Program-made: the position numbers and the translations under genes
Notes under the pieces: model-generated
The model's database searches: none
Told to the model about the DNA's origin: nothing
The model's input: only the letters and a program-made list of their open reading frames with translations
Source of the DNA: Trogon surrucura
Taxonomy: Eukaryota; Chordata; Aves; Trogoniformes; Trogonidae
NCBI GenBank assembly: GCA_020746105.1
Contig: CM036617.1
Location: forward strand, 147,068,578-147,132,577
DNA length: 64,000 nucleotides
Direction: 5' to 3'
Part shown: positions 48,661 to 60,769 of the stretch, in pieces
How the letters are laid out: every line of letters starts with the position of its first letter
Position numbering within the stretch: the stretch's first letter is position 1

Positions 48661-48714
48661 TCAGGGTGGGAACAGGCGTGCTCATAATTCACACTGTTAT
48701 ATCAATATCACTTT

Positions 48715-48840
48715 TTAATCAAAAGATCTCAACCTCTTTCACATAGATCACAAACACTAAGCGTCACAATACTCCTGTGACAGAACAATGAATTATTGTG
48801 CCCACTTTTAGTAAAAGTATTTAAGTTGATCTATTACCTA
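48715..48840 (-). repeat. MIR-like SINE fragment, antisense
   Basis: Order of AGATCTCAACCTCTTTCACA, TCACAATACTCCTGTGACAG, then TTATTGTGCCCACTTTTAGT. This follows the antisense MIR-type order 'ATCTCAAAGCACTTTAC', 'CTCACAACACCCCTGTGAGG', 'TTATTATCCCCATTTTACAG'. Three aligned blocks make chance similarity less likely. Confidence 0.55.
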
Positions 48841-48869
48841 GGTAAGTTACAGATATATCCTACTGTCAC

Positions 48870-49010
48870 AATCTCAAACTCATTGATCCTCACAAATCTT
48901 CTCTGAAGTAGGGAAATGCTATTTTCTCCATTTTGGGTAATTGGAAACTCTGGTACAGACAGACTATGGTCAGATATGAATGATCTAAAAATCCACCTAA
49001 TCCCTGGGCC
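48870..49010 (-). repeat. Second MIR-like SINE fragment, antisense
   Basis: Again the block order: CATTGATCCTCACAAATCTT, TCTGAAGTAGGGAAATGCTA, TTTTCTCCATTTTGGGTAAT, TGGAAACTCTGGTACAGACA. It parallels 'CATTAATCCTCACAACAACCC', 'TGTGAGGTAGG', 'CCCCATTTTACAGAT' and 'GAAACTGAGGCACAGAGA'. Same orientation as the fragment just before it. Confidence 0.5.
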
Positions 49011-51444
49011 TCCACTTTCAACTGGCTAGGGACTTGTAGAGGCATCCAGTCAGAAAACACTACGTTAGGGATTAGGCAGAATTTAGGTCTAAATTTGCAT
49101 CAAAAACTGCCCTTAATGTACTTGGGTACCCTTCCTGCTTTGGTTCCTTGCAGCCAAAACCTACCGTGGGGCTCTCGTCTAGAAACCACGGCTGCAGCCA
49201 AGCATCAGAGGAGACAACCCTACATGGGCTCAGCTGGACAGGCAGGGCTTCGGGCTGTCAACTCTCAAAGCAGCAACCTTTCCCTCATCCATAACCGAAA
49301 CAGAAATATGCAAATACCTGTTACAGGAATAATAATAGTGAAAGAGTTTTCACTGAAACAAAATACCCATTCTCAAGACCCAGTACAGAGATGTTACTTC
49401 TTCAACAACAACAAATAAAAGGTGCTTTCTCCCTTAGTTGCTTCATCTTCCTCATAATAAACTATTTTGTGAGGTTTACACTGTGGAGATAATGCCGAGA
49501 GGAAGAAACATAGAGGCTAAGTTTTTTATTTAATTTTCGAAAGTGAAAAATCTCTTGGGTAAAAAATGACACCTCTGCTTTGTCTAAGCTACATATGGGT
49601 TGAAGCACTTAGTGTTTGGCTACGTCTGCATGTACATTATAAACTTACCACGCTGTTATAGTTATTATTGACAAACCTCTTCAAAGAATTGTGGTTCATG
49701 TCAGCTGTGAAATACAGCATGTTTACATAAAACAGAAAATAAGATGTTCCTCACCCTACTGTTTTAAGTCTGCACTTTATGAAACTATCATTAGATTGTT
49801 ATTTTACTATAAAAGGATGGAAAACAAAATACCGCTCTCAGAAAATTATACAAAACCCATGGGTTTTTTTGAATATATATTCAGGTCTCATTTACCCTTA
49901 TATTTGACACAAATGAAAATAAAACATCATTTTAAGCTCCTGGAAATGACAATATCATGTTATCTAGATAAGTAACACAAAGCTATTATTGAAATTCTGA
50001 TAGCATTTGCTTTACTGGTAAAGGAAAATTACCTGTAATGCATAGTTTAAATAATTACTTTTAAACAAAAGCTTCTTTTCTACATCGCTTATTTATCTTC
50101 TGATACCAGCTCAGCAGGGCTATGTATTTTATTAAAATTGCCTTCAGACTGTTAATGGCAGGGTGTGCGTTAGCACAGGAGAAAGGATGGCCGTTTGACT
50201 CCTGTTCCTAATATCGGGAGATGGTCCAGATACTGAAGAGCCAGCACTCTGCTGTGCATTTGAGTATGTTAGCAATACTTGGCTTCCTAATCATAACTGG
50301 CAACAGCATTTCAGGACGATGGGTCAGACTTAAACTGGAAAGCTCATAATTGTGCTCACAACAACAGCGACAACCAATTCTGAAATCTCTTTTACTGACT
50401 TTTCACACGCTATCAAGTCTCCTGGAGGGAAATTATTTTGTAAGCTCTTGCCCAATATTTCTGCATTCTCTTTGCCTTGTACTCAACCTCAGATGTTCCC
50501 TGTACAGTATCAGGAAAAACCGTAACAACTGTAAGCTACTCTGTGCGAGTTTAGGTGGCAAATAACCAGCACAAATCATCCAGATAACTTGCTGGTAGAT
50601 CTTGTTTCTTCTTAGAGAAAGCCACAGTCAAAATGCACTTTGATCCACAAAGTGTAGGCACCAAAACTTGAAGTCCTCCTTCCAGAGAAGATGTGGGGCA
50701 AAGGCACACCTGAGCCACGGGAACAAGGGGTCCAGCTCAGTTCCACGCCTTTAACGTGAAAAGCACACGCATCTACATTCTCACATCTTTACATTAAGCA
50801 AGTTAATTTGCTTGATTAAATAATTCTGGGTTTATATATGCTTACTTATTCATGTGGTTAAATTATTCTGTGTTTCGCATCTTTTTCTTTAAAGTGATTA
50901 AAACTCTGGATATTAAAAACTATGATTTTCAACATGAGCAAACACCACAAATACTACTTACACTCCAGAACTGAATTTTCTAAATGAGGTTGTCTTCTTT
51001 GCTCAATAGGTATCTGACTGGAAGGAGAAAAGGAGACAAAAAACTTTTTGCAGCTTTGTTACTGATCGTGATATTGGCCAAAGAGAGAAAGCAGGATTTG
51101 TCCACTGCATTGACCCCGTATTCTGGAGTGGCTTAACAGCTCCAAACATCTGACATTTGCTGGAAATGTTACGTAACTTTTAAAGGATGCTTAAGGAAAA
51201 CCATGAAAAATGTTTACTAGCTGATTTTCACACAGATCTAAGGTGCCCACAACACCACAGCACGTTCAGTAGGAGACTTGCTCATCACCTCTGAAAAACA
51301 GTTCAGATGCACACTGCTCCCAGGTAGGCTGGACCAATATCTCCAAGTGGAAAGCAACATAATGAAACGCACAGAAAGCAGGAAAGCCAGGTAAAGTTCT
51401 TAACTGTTTTTTTTTTCCTAAATAAAGAGCATTTCCCCTTTCAG
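49011..51444. other. Unique DNA, nothing recognised
   Basis: A GC-richer part near 49130-49260 has a 107-codon plus frame without a domain. Bases about 50140-50330 are repeat-free with mixed composition, but there is not enough motif clustering to call a regulatory element. Confidence 0.4.
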
Positions 51445-51469
51445 AAAAAAAAAAAAAAAAAAAAAAAAA
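51421..51469 (+). repeat. AATAAA followed by a 25-A tract
   Basis: AATAAA at 51421-51426 lies 18 bases before a run of 25 A (51445-51469). This is the spacing of a poly(A) signal and tail, as seen in retroposed mRNA copies or in a genomic A-tract near a genuine 3' end. No coding body or known element could be recognised upstream on the plus strand, and no clear target-site duplication was found. Confidence 0.6.
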
Positions 51470-52610
51470 GAACAAGAAGTTCACACCCACACAGAAGCCT
51501 CAAAGCCAAAGAAAGGCAAAGCTTTTCAGAAACCCTACCCTTCAGCTGGCCCAGCTACACCAGGGCTGGTCAGTTCCCACAGATCAGGACTGGAAACAGC
51601 AACAGGACTTTACACAGGAAAGTATGAATGAAGTACTGGAGTTTTTAAGTATTGATTCACCTGCTGCCATTATCCAGTTTCACTTACTCCCATTATCCAG
51701 TTTTCAGAAGGAAAATCATGCTCCTAACACAAAGTGTACCCATGTGCAGAACACATACATGAAAAACACCTTGTTCATAGGAGGAACACAGAGGAATCCC
51801 TTATCTTCAGGAGCAACTCAGTAAGGCTTTTTAATTGTGGGAATTGTTTGTTTTAAAAAATGTTTCTGAAAAGCAAGCAAAATCATTATTAGAAAAATGA
51901 CCAGGAACATTCTGACTTAAATTACAGAAGTAAAAAGAATCCAGCCATGCACATACATAATTCACTCACAGAGGAAGTCAGAAACAAGCATATAAATCAC
52001 TGGATTACAACTGCAGATTCCAAGCAGATTGAGCCAGGGCATTTCTAGGATGATGACATTTCTCCAGGACTCCAGTGCCACCTTCTCATTATCAATCTCA
52101 TCTCAGATACCCTAGCAACACTGCTTTTAGGAAGAGGTCACATGTGATTAGTCATCTACTCTGCTGTTTCTTAGAGCCACATGATTTTTACTGCTTGTGA
52201 TTTTAGGCAAGAGATCACCACCCCTCCTGTCTAATGTGATACTCAAATTCACCAAGATTACTCTAAAAAAATCTGATCCTGGTTGCATTGAAGCTTTTTT
52301 TTTTAAGACAGAGACGTAAACCAGTAGCTTCTGCTTGCCAGAACAGGACATATGGAAGTACATTTCATGTATGTTTTCTGGTGCGCTCAGCTTCTTCAGT
52401 TATTTCCCGTCTGGTTCCATTCTCATGGATGTATCAGCGAAGGTGGTGTGTGACTTTAACTTGTGTCCTCTGGCAATAGTCATCCACTGATTCTCAGTTA
52501 CCTGAGCAACTGCAGGGTGCAAAATGAAGGGACAAGAATCTTATCCTAAGTCTCCTCAGTGCTATAAAATCATCCTAATTTCTTCTTCAACAACAGTTCT
52601 TGCAGCTGAA
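51470..52610. other. Unique DNA, nothing recognised
   Basis: Short frames only. Nothing recognised as exon or repeat. Confidence 0.4.
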
Positions 52611-52658
52611 ATCACAGAATCACAGTATTGTTGAGGCTGGAAAAGACCTCTGAGATCA

Positions 52659-53375
52659 TCAAGTCCAGCCTGTGACCCAACACCACCGTATCAGCCAGAC
52701 CACGGCACTAAGTGCCACATCCAGCCTCTCCTTAAACATGTCCAGGGACGGTGACTCCACCACTTCCCTGGGCAGTGCATCCCAATGCCTGATCACCCTT
52801 CCTGTGAAGAAGTGCTTCCTGAGATCCAACCTAAACCTTCTCTGATGCAGTTTCAGACCATGCCCTCTTGTCCTGTCACTGGTTGCCCAGGAGAAGAGCC
52901 CGACTCCCACCTGATTGCAACTTCTCTTCAGGCAGTTGTAGAGAGTGATGAGGTCCCCCCGGAGTCTCCTCCAGGCTAAGCACCCCAGCTCCCTCAGCCT
53001 CTCCTCATAGGACTTTCCCTCTAGTCCCTTCCCCAGCCTCTGGGCCCGCTCCAGCCCCTCAATGTCTTTCTTGCAGTGAGGGGCCCAGACCTGCACACAG
53101 GGCTCGAGGTGAGGCCTCACCAGTGCTGAGCACAGGGGCAGAATTACATCCCTGCTCCTGGTGGCCACACTGTTCCTGATACAAGCCAAGATGCCACTGG
53201 CCTTCTGAGCCACCTGGGCACACTGCTGGCTCATGTTCAACCGGTTGTCAACCAGCACTCCCAGGTCCCTCTCTGCCAGGCCGCTCTCCAGCCACTCCTT
53301 CCCGAGTCGGTAGCGCTGCAGGGGGTTATTGTGGCCAAAGTGCAGGACCCTGCACTTGGTGTTACTGAACTTCAT
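52659..53375 (-). pseudogene. CR1 ORF2 C-terminal fragment, 238 codons
   Basis: The reading frame contains [86 protein letters not shown] and [20 protein letters not shown], in the order of the CR1 ORF2 thumb and C-terminal region, downstream of the RT active site. In the intact family this protein provides reverse transcription and target-primed integration. Here the piece is a relic: the start Met is only an internal Met of the family ('NGMKFN'), and the upstream part continues in another phase. The end at 52659 corresponds to the family C-terminus into the 3' UTR. Small deletions (for example after 'ERAQRLGK') are seen against the fragment at 28.3 kb. Confidence 0.9.
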
Positions 53376-53587
53376 ACCATTGGCCTGGGCCCATCGACCC
53401 AGTCTGTCCAGGTCCCTCTGCAGGGCCTTTCCACCCTCCGGCAGATCGACACTTTCCCCCCCACCCTCAGCTTGGTGTCCTCTGCAAACTTACTAAGGGT
53501 AGACTCAATCCCCCCATCCAGGTCATCGATAAAGATGTTGAAGAGGACTGGGCCCAGTACTGATCCCTGGGGGACACCGCTGGTCAC
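53372..53587 (-). pseudogene. CR1 ORF2 RT catalytic segment with altered active-site residue
   Basis: The frame reads [20 protein letters not shown] then [12 protein letters not shown]. This is the conserved RT palm region, where the family has a FADD-type catalytic box. In this copy the box at 53477-53488 reads FAED, so the first catalytic Asp is Glu. Past about 53456 the phase is wrong (SICRRVERP), and the next part is read in the other frame (see 52659-53375). Either defect would make the product inactive. Confidence 0.88.
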
Positions 53588-53590
53588 CAG

Positions 53591-56500
53591 GCACCAAAGA
53601 CAAAACAGTAAGCACCCTCACATACAAAGACTCCAGTAAAACACCTCAGTACGATTTGGACTTGCTCCTTTGACATTATATGATACTCTTTAGACCTGGC
53701 ATGTCTAATGATCAGTCACACTGAGGTACACACTCACAGGCCACTCTAGCAAACAAGCCTCAGCCATTGATTTTTACAAAAACTAGCCCCAAATAAACCC
53801 AAACTAAAGCCAATCATGCAAATAAAAGACCCAAAGTGCAGGATGACACAGAAAAGAAATGGTGTGCAAGAACCGGGGCTTCCTCCCTCTCACAGCCACA
53901 CTCCAATGCATGCAAATATTGTTAGCTTGCAGATTACCAATTTAGCAGCTGGTTTCATTCTGAGACCTTTTTGGGGGGGAAGTAATACAGTAACAGCAAT
54001 TCGTCCCAACCCACTTCCCACTGTCACCACACAAACAGACTCAAATTCTCAGGTTGACCAAAACCATATCTGCAACAGCAAATGGGATTATAATGAGAGT
54101 TTGCTTGAGAACATTTATGTTATTTACCAAACTAGAAGCAAAATCTGAGGCAAGTGTACAACCTCAGAAACTACTTTTCTTTGTTCATAGAGCAACATCC
54201 TCCAGCCTACAATCGGTGTCCAAATGGGAGACTACAGATATATGATGCACTTCACCACATCTGTGCAGAGCAAGTTTCTGCAATTGTACCAATACCCAGG
54301 CTCTCATCAAATTCATACAGAGGAAGAAGTCATAAAAAATTATACTTTATTTGGGAAAAGGTTGAATAATTTGTTTTCAATAACTTTGAGACAACCTATC
54401 CAGAAAAAACACCAACATGCCCCCTTTTTCAATCTCTGGCTGCTTTTCATTTTCATCAGTAAGACAAGTTCTGCCACATGGTTCAAATTTTTTTATAGTT
54501 GAATCTTTCTACTGTCTGTTTTTTAACATGATGTTAAAGTAAACTGCTGAGATAAACAAGGGTATATATGCCTCTGCTTACATTTGTACATACATGACCA
54601 TGCTGTATTTGACAGTTGTCTTCTCCACCTCTTCCATGTCACTTGTTACTACTTAAACTGCAAATTCTTTGTAGTGGGATTCATGTCCTTCCATTCTTAT
54701 TCGCACTTACAGTTCAAATTTGATCAGAGTTTATAGTAACATAATGTTTATACGTTAAGGAGCTATAGTAAAAAATCACTCTCTATCCCTATTGAGTGGA
54801 AAGGCATATCTATGAAAATCTAAAAGAGCACATGAAAAGTAATATATAACTGTTTGAGAGTTGACTGTATTCTGATCAAAGGCAGTGGAAACAGAGGCTG
54901 CGCCTGAAGAATTATCTGAAGTCTGCCATGCTTTAACTACCAGTTCCTAGCAGACAACTAAACTGTTATGAAAAAGCACAGAAACTGAGCTTTAATACTA
55001 AACATATGACCCAGCACACATAGGAAGACAGCCTGATGCATTACATTGGTTTGCTCAGAGATGACGTAACTTCACAGCAAAAAACAGATGCCAATACATG
55101 GTTTTGAAAATTTCAAGAAACCAAGAAAGCAAAATAAAAAAAAACCAAACAGCCAAACCCAGAGGATAAATTCTTCCAAACAAAACAACATATCCTTAAT
55201 CATCTTCACATACAGCGTGTTAGAGGTCTGTTAGTGACATACACAGTGAAAACACAAATACTTAATTCTCAGACCAAAAGCTTTGGAACTAAAAAAAAAT
55301 AAAATCTATTCTGACAATACTGCCATTTAGTCTGTATTGATGAGTCTTCTCATAAGTGCTAGGGACCAAATTATTTCGATTAGAAAATGATTTATTCTCT
55401 TATCAGCCACGAACTTCTTTTGACCTCTGAGTTTGAGCCAAGCTTGCTCCATATGCCTGCAAACTCTCAGCCACAGGAGTTAGGTATTTCTTGTTTGATG
55501 TGTTGCTAGAAGCCCCCCTCCAAAAAGCAGCACAATGCAGCTATTTTAAGGCCTGTACAGATGAGTACATGTGTGCCTACACAGTGCTGCCCCACAGTGC
55601 TTACTATCCCTACTGCCAGACAAAGCGGGACAGGTGGACCCAGCAGGGAATTTTCAACAGGGCAATACTTGGTTTGGTGTTATTTATATCTTCTAGATCT
55701 CTGAATATTAAAATTTAAATGCGTTCTCATAAATTTGTAGGTGGAGAGGACAAAAATCAAGGATTCTTGCTACTGTGTGCTATGAAGAGAAGGCAGAGAA
55801 GCAGAAACCCATCAATCACTGCCTGTTTTGGTAAACTATCTTCTAAGGCAAGTACTTCAGTCGCACTCAGGCACATCTTATGTATCAATAATTTTGCCTT
55901 AGTAAGAACCCAGGAAAGATTGCAGGACAATTTATATAATTGACTGCATCAGTAGCTACACCTGTTATTAAGATTACTTGACACAAGCAATTAAACAACT
56001 ACTTGCAGTTGTTCATACCCTGCCAATATTGTGCCATTTTTGGCTGATTTATCTATGACGCATGACTGCTTCAGGCTGAGAATTTTGGAAACGGTACAAC
56101 TTTTTCCAAGAACAAGGTTAAGGAATATAACACTTAAAATTCTTCAAGCTCTCCCTCCAAAAAAAACTCCGGGGCTTCAAGCTTTGGATGGAGATCTGAA
56201 ATCTGGCAGCCTGGCCATGGCTTTTGTCCCCAGGAAAAGCCTTTTGACTTCTTATGTGTCTCAAGTAAGCCCTTAGGAACTGTCTTTGCAAACTGCAGTT
56301 CTCTGACAATTTCCAAAGTTGTTATTGTGCTTTCAGCATAGTTTTTATATAAAAGCAAGTGCTGCATCTTGCATTGCCTTGTATTTCACCCTCACCTCAT
56401 TTAAGAATAATGCAGAAGAGAAAATAAGATGGAAGTAATCAAATGAGTCTTCGAAGAAAAGAATGCAATGAAGTTACAGATATCACATGGGTACCTTAGT

Positions 56501-56689
56501 AAAACATTTCTTGAAATAATGCAAACACCAGCCCAACTGCCCACATAACACAGCTGTCACCCTTTGAACCAGGCAACTTTGTCCAAGTAGCTCACATGTG
56601 CTGCCACCTACTACAGTCTCATTACTTCCCAGCCTTTATTCCATTTCTCCTCGAGCCAACTTCCCGCTGCAGGGAAGCGGTTCTGTCCC
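53591..56689. other. AT-rich unique DNA, nothing recognised
   Basis: Frames at 53816-54148 (110 codons), 54154-54502 and 55491-55943 have no domain signature. No repeats recognised apart from poly-A patches. Confidence 0.4.
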
Positions 56690-56820
56690 CGTCGCAGGTG
56701 AAGAACCAGGAAAGTGAAGCACTTGCCCATGGTTACACAGAGAGGCTGTGAAGGATCAGAGAACTCAACCTGACTGTGCAGGTCCTGAGCCAGCCTTGTC
56801 TCTCAGAGCTGAACCAACCC
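56690..56820 (-). repeat. MIR-like SINE fragment, antisense
   Basis: Order AGGTGAAGAACCAGGAAAGT, GAAGCACTTGCCCATGGTTA, CACAGAGAGGCTGTGAAGGA and TCAGAGAACTCAACCTGA is the antisense MIR-type order (GAGGAAACTGAGGC, AAGTGACTTGCCCAAGGTCA, CACAGCTAGTGAGTGGCAGA, GCCGGGATTCGAACC). One of the clearest MIR-like pieces of the window. Confidence 0.62.
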
Positions 56821-57544
56821 GCTGCCAACTCACATCAGCACTTCCAGAAACACCTCGCCAGCAAGTAAGAAAACACACCTCTTACCTGCCAAGTCTCCCA
56901 GCTTAATTTCTCAACTCCTTTTTATTTTCTTCTGCTTTCAACACTGAAGGCAGGGAGAGGAAAGAAGAAAAAATAAAAAATCAAAGGAAGAGCCTAATTC
57001 AAAACCTTCTTCATATTCATTACAATGTTTTATCCTGAGCAAAAATCTCAAGGAAATAAGTGGAGTTTCTCCAATCATTTTTCCACAGAACTCGGGTCAG
57101 GCACTTAGTAAAGCTCTCCCCAAAATACAGGACGCTGAACCTGAGAACAAGACCTGCGGCACAAGGAGGAGAGGGAGATCTCGTTAAAGGAGAACTGAAC
57201 TGAAGGAAGCAATGGGTATTGAGGGAAGAATGGGGATTAAGATCCCAGTACAGCAAGGTCCTGATTCACAGAACTTTAGGAATACATGTAACTTTAATTA
57301 ATTATAAGTCTCCACTCAGATGGACACAAATTCACACAGAAAACTTCAGGGACTGCAGATGGGAGAAAGAGACAAGTGGGAAACTGAGCGGCAGTCAGCT
57401 GAAATCAATAGAAAGACTGACAGCAATTTCAGTAGGCTCTGGATCCTCCTCCGAGCGGCAGAAGAAAAAAAAAGATGCAGCAGGAACAGGGAGAATAAAT
57501 GAGAGAGCAGATTAATAACTCCAAGAAATACTGTTAGTATAACT
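56821..57544. other. Unique DNA, nothing recognised
   Basis: Frames of 60-98 codons on both strands overlap in different phases around 57020-57515. No motif, no exon supported. Confidence 0.4.
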
Positions 57545-57690
57545 TAAGAATCGCTGGGGAATTGAAAGAGGAGGGTTAGATTCTGCTCTTCAGGCTCATA
57601 AATGCCGGCTTGCTCCATCAAAATCAATGGAGTAGTTTTAGATTTACATCAGTGTAACTAAGAACAAAATCAAATTAAGGAGTACAGAGT
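57545..57690 (+). repeat. Unclassified ancient amniote interspersed repeat
   Basis: Contains TTAGATTCTGCTCTTCAGGC near 57577, CCATCAAAATCAATGG at 57615-57630, then TTTTAGATTTACATCAGTGT and AACTAAGAACAAAATCAAA. This follows the amniote family phrase around CCATTGAAGTCAATGG, 'TTTACACCAGTGTAAC' and 'GAGAGCAGAATCAGG'. The best of three copies in the window. Confidence 0.5.
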
Positions 57691-60495
57691 AACTGGAGAA
57701 AAACCAGGCATTATTGAGTGTTCCAACACTGGGAGGCACTCAGATACTATAGTGCTGAAGGCCGCGTTAGTACATTGATTAAATGATTGATCTATCACTA
57801 GGAGATTTATCCAATGTGGGGAGGTAACACAGAGCTCTAAGTCAAGACTACTAATCAGCTATTTATAATAATAGCATGCTATAAACATACAAAGGACATG
57901 TTTTATAGAATTTGCAGTAACAGTAATTCCTAATTATTTTCCATGTTTGAGATTAGTTCTAACATATTTCTTCAACATTTTAAAGGTGTTTTGTAAAAGG
58001 ATTTTGAAAAAAAAAATCATAACAACATTTTTGGGACTTACACGTTCTCATTTACATCATCTCTTGTTCTTTGAATCTTACAGACTGATAGGAAACACTG
58101 CAAAAACTAAGCCCACAGTCATTCATACTAGGAGACATGCACTATTTTTCCTGGCTGAACAATGGAGACTTTCTCCACACTTCATTGCTAGGCTCATCAT
58201 GAGTTTTATATATGTCAGTGTGAAAGTAGCACTTTCTTTTCAACACTTTCATGCTCCCACAAATACAGAATAGTTTCTTTCAAACACCCATTTTCACTAA
58301 TGCCACTGCACAACTGCCTTTCGTTATGCCATGTACACTCTGCCTCTGTTCTAAAAACACAAACCTTAATAAATATTAAAGCCCTGATCTGAGCTAATCT
58401 TTCTTGCCTTTTATTTACTTCTTATTTCCTTCTAAACTGACTGCAACTATCACATTGTACTCAAGTCCTTACCTCTGGGATTTCAAACGACTTGAACATT
58501 ATCTGGTTTTATTACAAATAAAAAAAAAATATTATGTCCAGTCTACCTTTCATTTCCATGTTTAGTCCACAAAAAACACTCATTTTTAATGAGCTAGTCA
58601 CATTTTGTGACAGTTCTGTCATTCACATATGCACACATTTTTTCCACTTTTTAGTAGATGGCCTGAAGGCACAGAAAAGTGAAGGCTACTACTAGTAACC
58701 TGAGGAAATTTATTTAACCTCGAATTGTAGAGATTTATGTTTCTAAGTGCAACATGAGGTTCCATCTAATTCCTGCTTCAACAGGTAGACTTCGATCAGT
58801 AATTACAATCTGAGTCTCTAAATTCCAACTAATAATCAGATCATTTTTTAAAAAAAATGCAAGGTTAAAGATTCATCTTTTAAAAGAGTAAGCTCTTAAA
58901 AGTTAAAATTATTTTGAAGAGTCTCTGTAAAGGAGAATACTGATTTCCTTTCAGACAAAATTGAGTCCATGACTGAATTATTTCTTTCAATAGGACCTAT
59001 CCAGACATTTCAAAACGTAAGGCAACTTTAACCAGAACAAGAGGGGAGATTTGCTATGATGCTGTAGAGCAGTAAGCAAAAACCCACACTTTTCCATACA
59101 GAAGGCAAATTTGTGTTTCATGTATGTGCATTTATAATAGAGTTGTGTCGAACATAGTATGAAACATGAAGCACTCTTCAGCTTAGCATTCTTCTGTTAG
59201 CTTGTGTATCACTGATGAGTAAAAAGGCTTGGGTCCTATTTCAAGATCATACGTGCCATTCTTATATGTTGATCTATTCTTAAATAAAGTTTCATAAAGA
59301 AATAACATTTTTTTATAGCACTTCTCTGGGAGTTCCATGTGTTTTGATTCCCAGTGCTTGGTGTAGCGGGATCAGAAAGGTATGATCCAAAACACTGTGA
59401 AAAGAAACTTCAGAAGGTCTCACCTGGATATTTATTTGAGCATGTTTCCTAAACTTCAGGCTCTTACTATATTACAATAAACTTACTGCAGATTACAGGT
59501 TACTAGATAAGCCACCAGTGCATGTGTACCTACGATCAGAAATTAAGAGCTCAGCATCTTGGGCGTAGCAGCATCTCTACTTGAGTCATCTGCTGCATAG
59601 AGGAAATGGAGCAGAAAACTTGTCTGTAAATCACCATTTCCCTTTCTTCCATCTCCCCAAAATAAAGATATTGTGAAAGGTTTACAGTAAGACCCATGCA
59701 AAACTTTCACCACAAAAATGTAAAAATCCCTCACGCTTCATCACAAGTCTGAAAAATAAGACAGTATCAGCAAACAGGTTTCACAGAAGGATTGAATGTT
59801 AAAAGAGAAACTACAGAAAAGCTGTAGATTGAGAAAGAACTAGGATTTTAAGAAGATATTATTTGAAGTAGAGTGTTTTTATATGTTGTGGCCAAAAGCC
59901 TGGGAAAAATTAATATTTTCAGAAACCAAAAACCATCTTGATGAGCAAGAACACTTGCAAACCAGAAGAAGAAAAAAAAAGTACTTTACGTAGCCTCTCG
60001 GACATTCTCAAATTTAGGTTTAATAGCAGTATATCGTTATCTTCAGGTTCAAACAAACAACAGTTGAAAAAAATTATAATTTAAGAGGATTTCAGGGGGT
60101 TCTGGAAACCTTTCATAATTACACTAGAATTTATTGTACATTACACAAGGCAAGCCAGCTATATTATACATCCACAAAAAAAGCATACAGCTTCGTTGCT
60201 GTGCTTTTGTGGTCAGCAAGACCTTACCCTGAAAGTAGTCCCATCACTTCAGCAATTCCCCTCCCAAACAATTCTGGGATTCTCAGTTTTAGACAGTGAC
60301 CTCTTAGAGGCAGGGACTCTCTTCATGTAACTTGTCCATGAAGTACCTGTTGCAGTGGGTTTTCCAGCTCCCACCTTCAGTTTCAGGATACCGTTACAGG
60401 AGATGCTACAGTAGAACACATTAACATCCCTCAAGCTTTCATCTTTTCCTTTGGAATTGACAATATGCATTTAAGGAAAAAACCACAAAAGTAGA
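57691..60495. other. AT-rich unique DNA, nothing recognised
   Basis: Mostly A/T-rich with poly-A/T patches (near 58008, 58521 and 58847). The 108-codon plus frame at 57947-58273 has no domain signature. Confidence 0.4.
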
Positions 60496-60695
60496 CACAT
60501 AGAATCATAGACTCATTAAGGACTCAATGATCTAACAGTATCAAGCCCATCACTAAACCACGTCCATAAGCACCATATTTACACGTCTTTTAAATACCTC
60601 CAGGGATGACGACTTGACTGCTTCCCTGGGCAGCCTGTTCCAACTCTTGACAACCCTTTTGGTGACCAAATTTGAACCTGAACCTCCAAAAGCCT
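60496..60695 (-). mobile_element. CR1 LINE 3' fragment, antisense
   Basis: Begins with a tail unit (CACATAGAATCATAGACTC), then a diverged middle (TCTAACAGTATCAAGCCCAT), then CTTTTAAATACCTCCAGGGA, TGACTGCTTCCCTGGGCAGC and CTGTTCCAACTCTTGACAAC, which is the antisense CR1 3' UTR and ORF2 end. It is 5'-truncated and moderately diverged. Confidence 0.82.
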
Positions 60696-60769
60696 GGACG
60701 ATCAGCTGCAGAGGTATAAACTGCTCTGTTCATCTCAGCAAGGTGATAACCCCCAAATGATAATAACAG

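Larger units (their letters stand above)
52611..53590 (-). mobile_element. CR1 LINE, about 0.98 kb, best preserved copy, antisense
   Basis: Starts with tail units (ATCACAGAATCACAGTATTG), then GGAAAAGACCTCTGAGATCA and TCAAGTCCAGCC, and continues through the whole antisense ORF2 C-terminus and into the RT catalytic segment, ending at about 53590 where it is 5'-truncated. The frame is nearly intact over 238 codons with a single frameshift around 53440-53456, so this copy is relatively young for the window. The bird-type CR1 3' end is clear. Confidence 0.93.
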
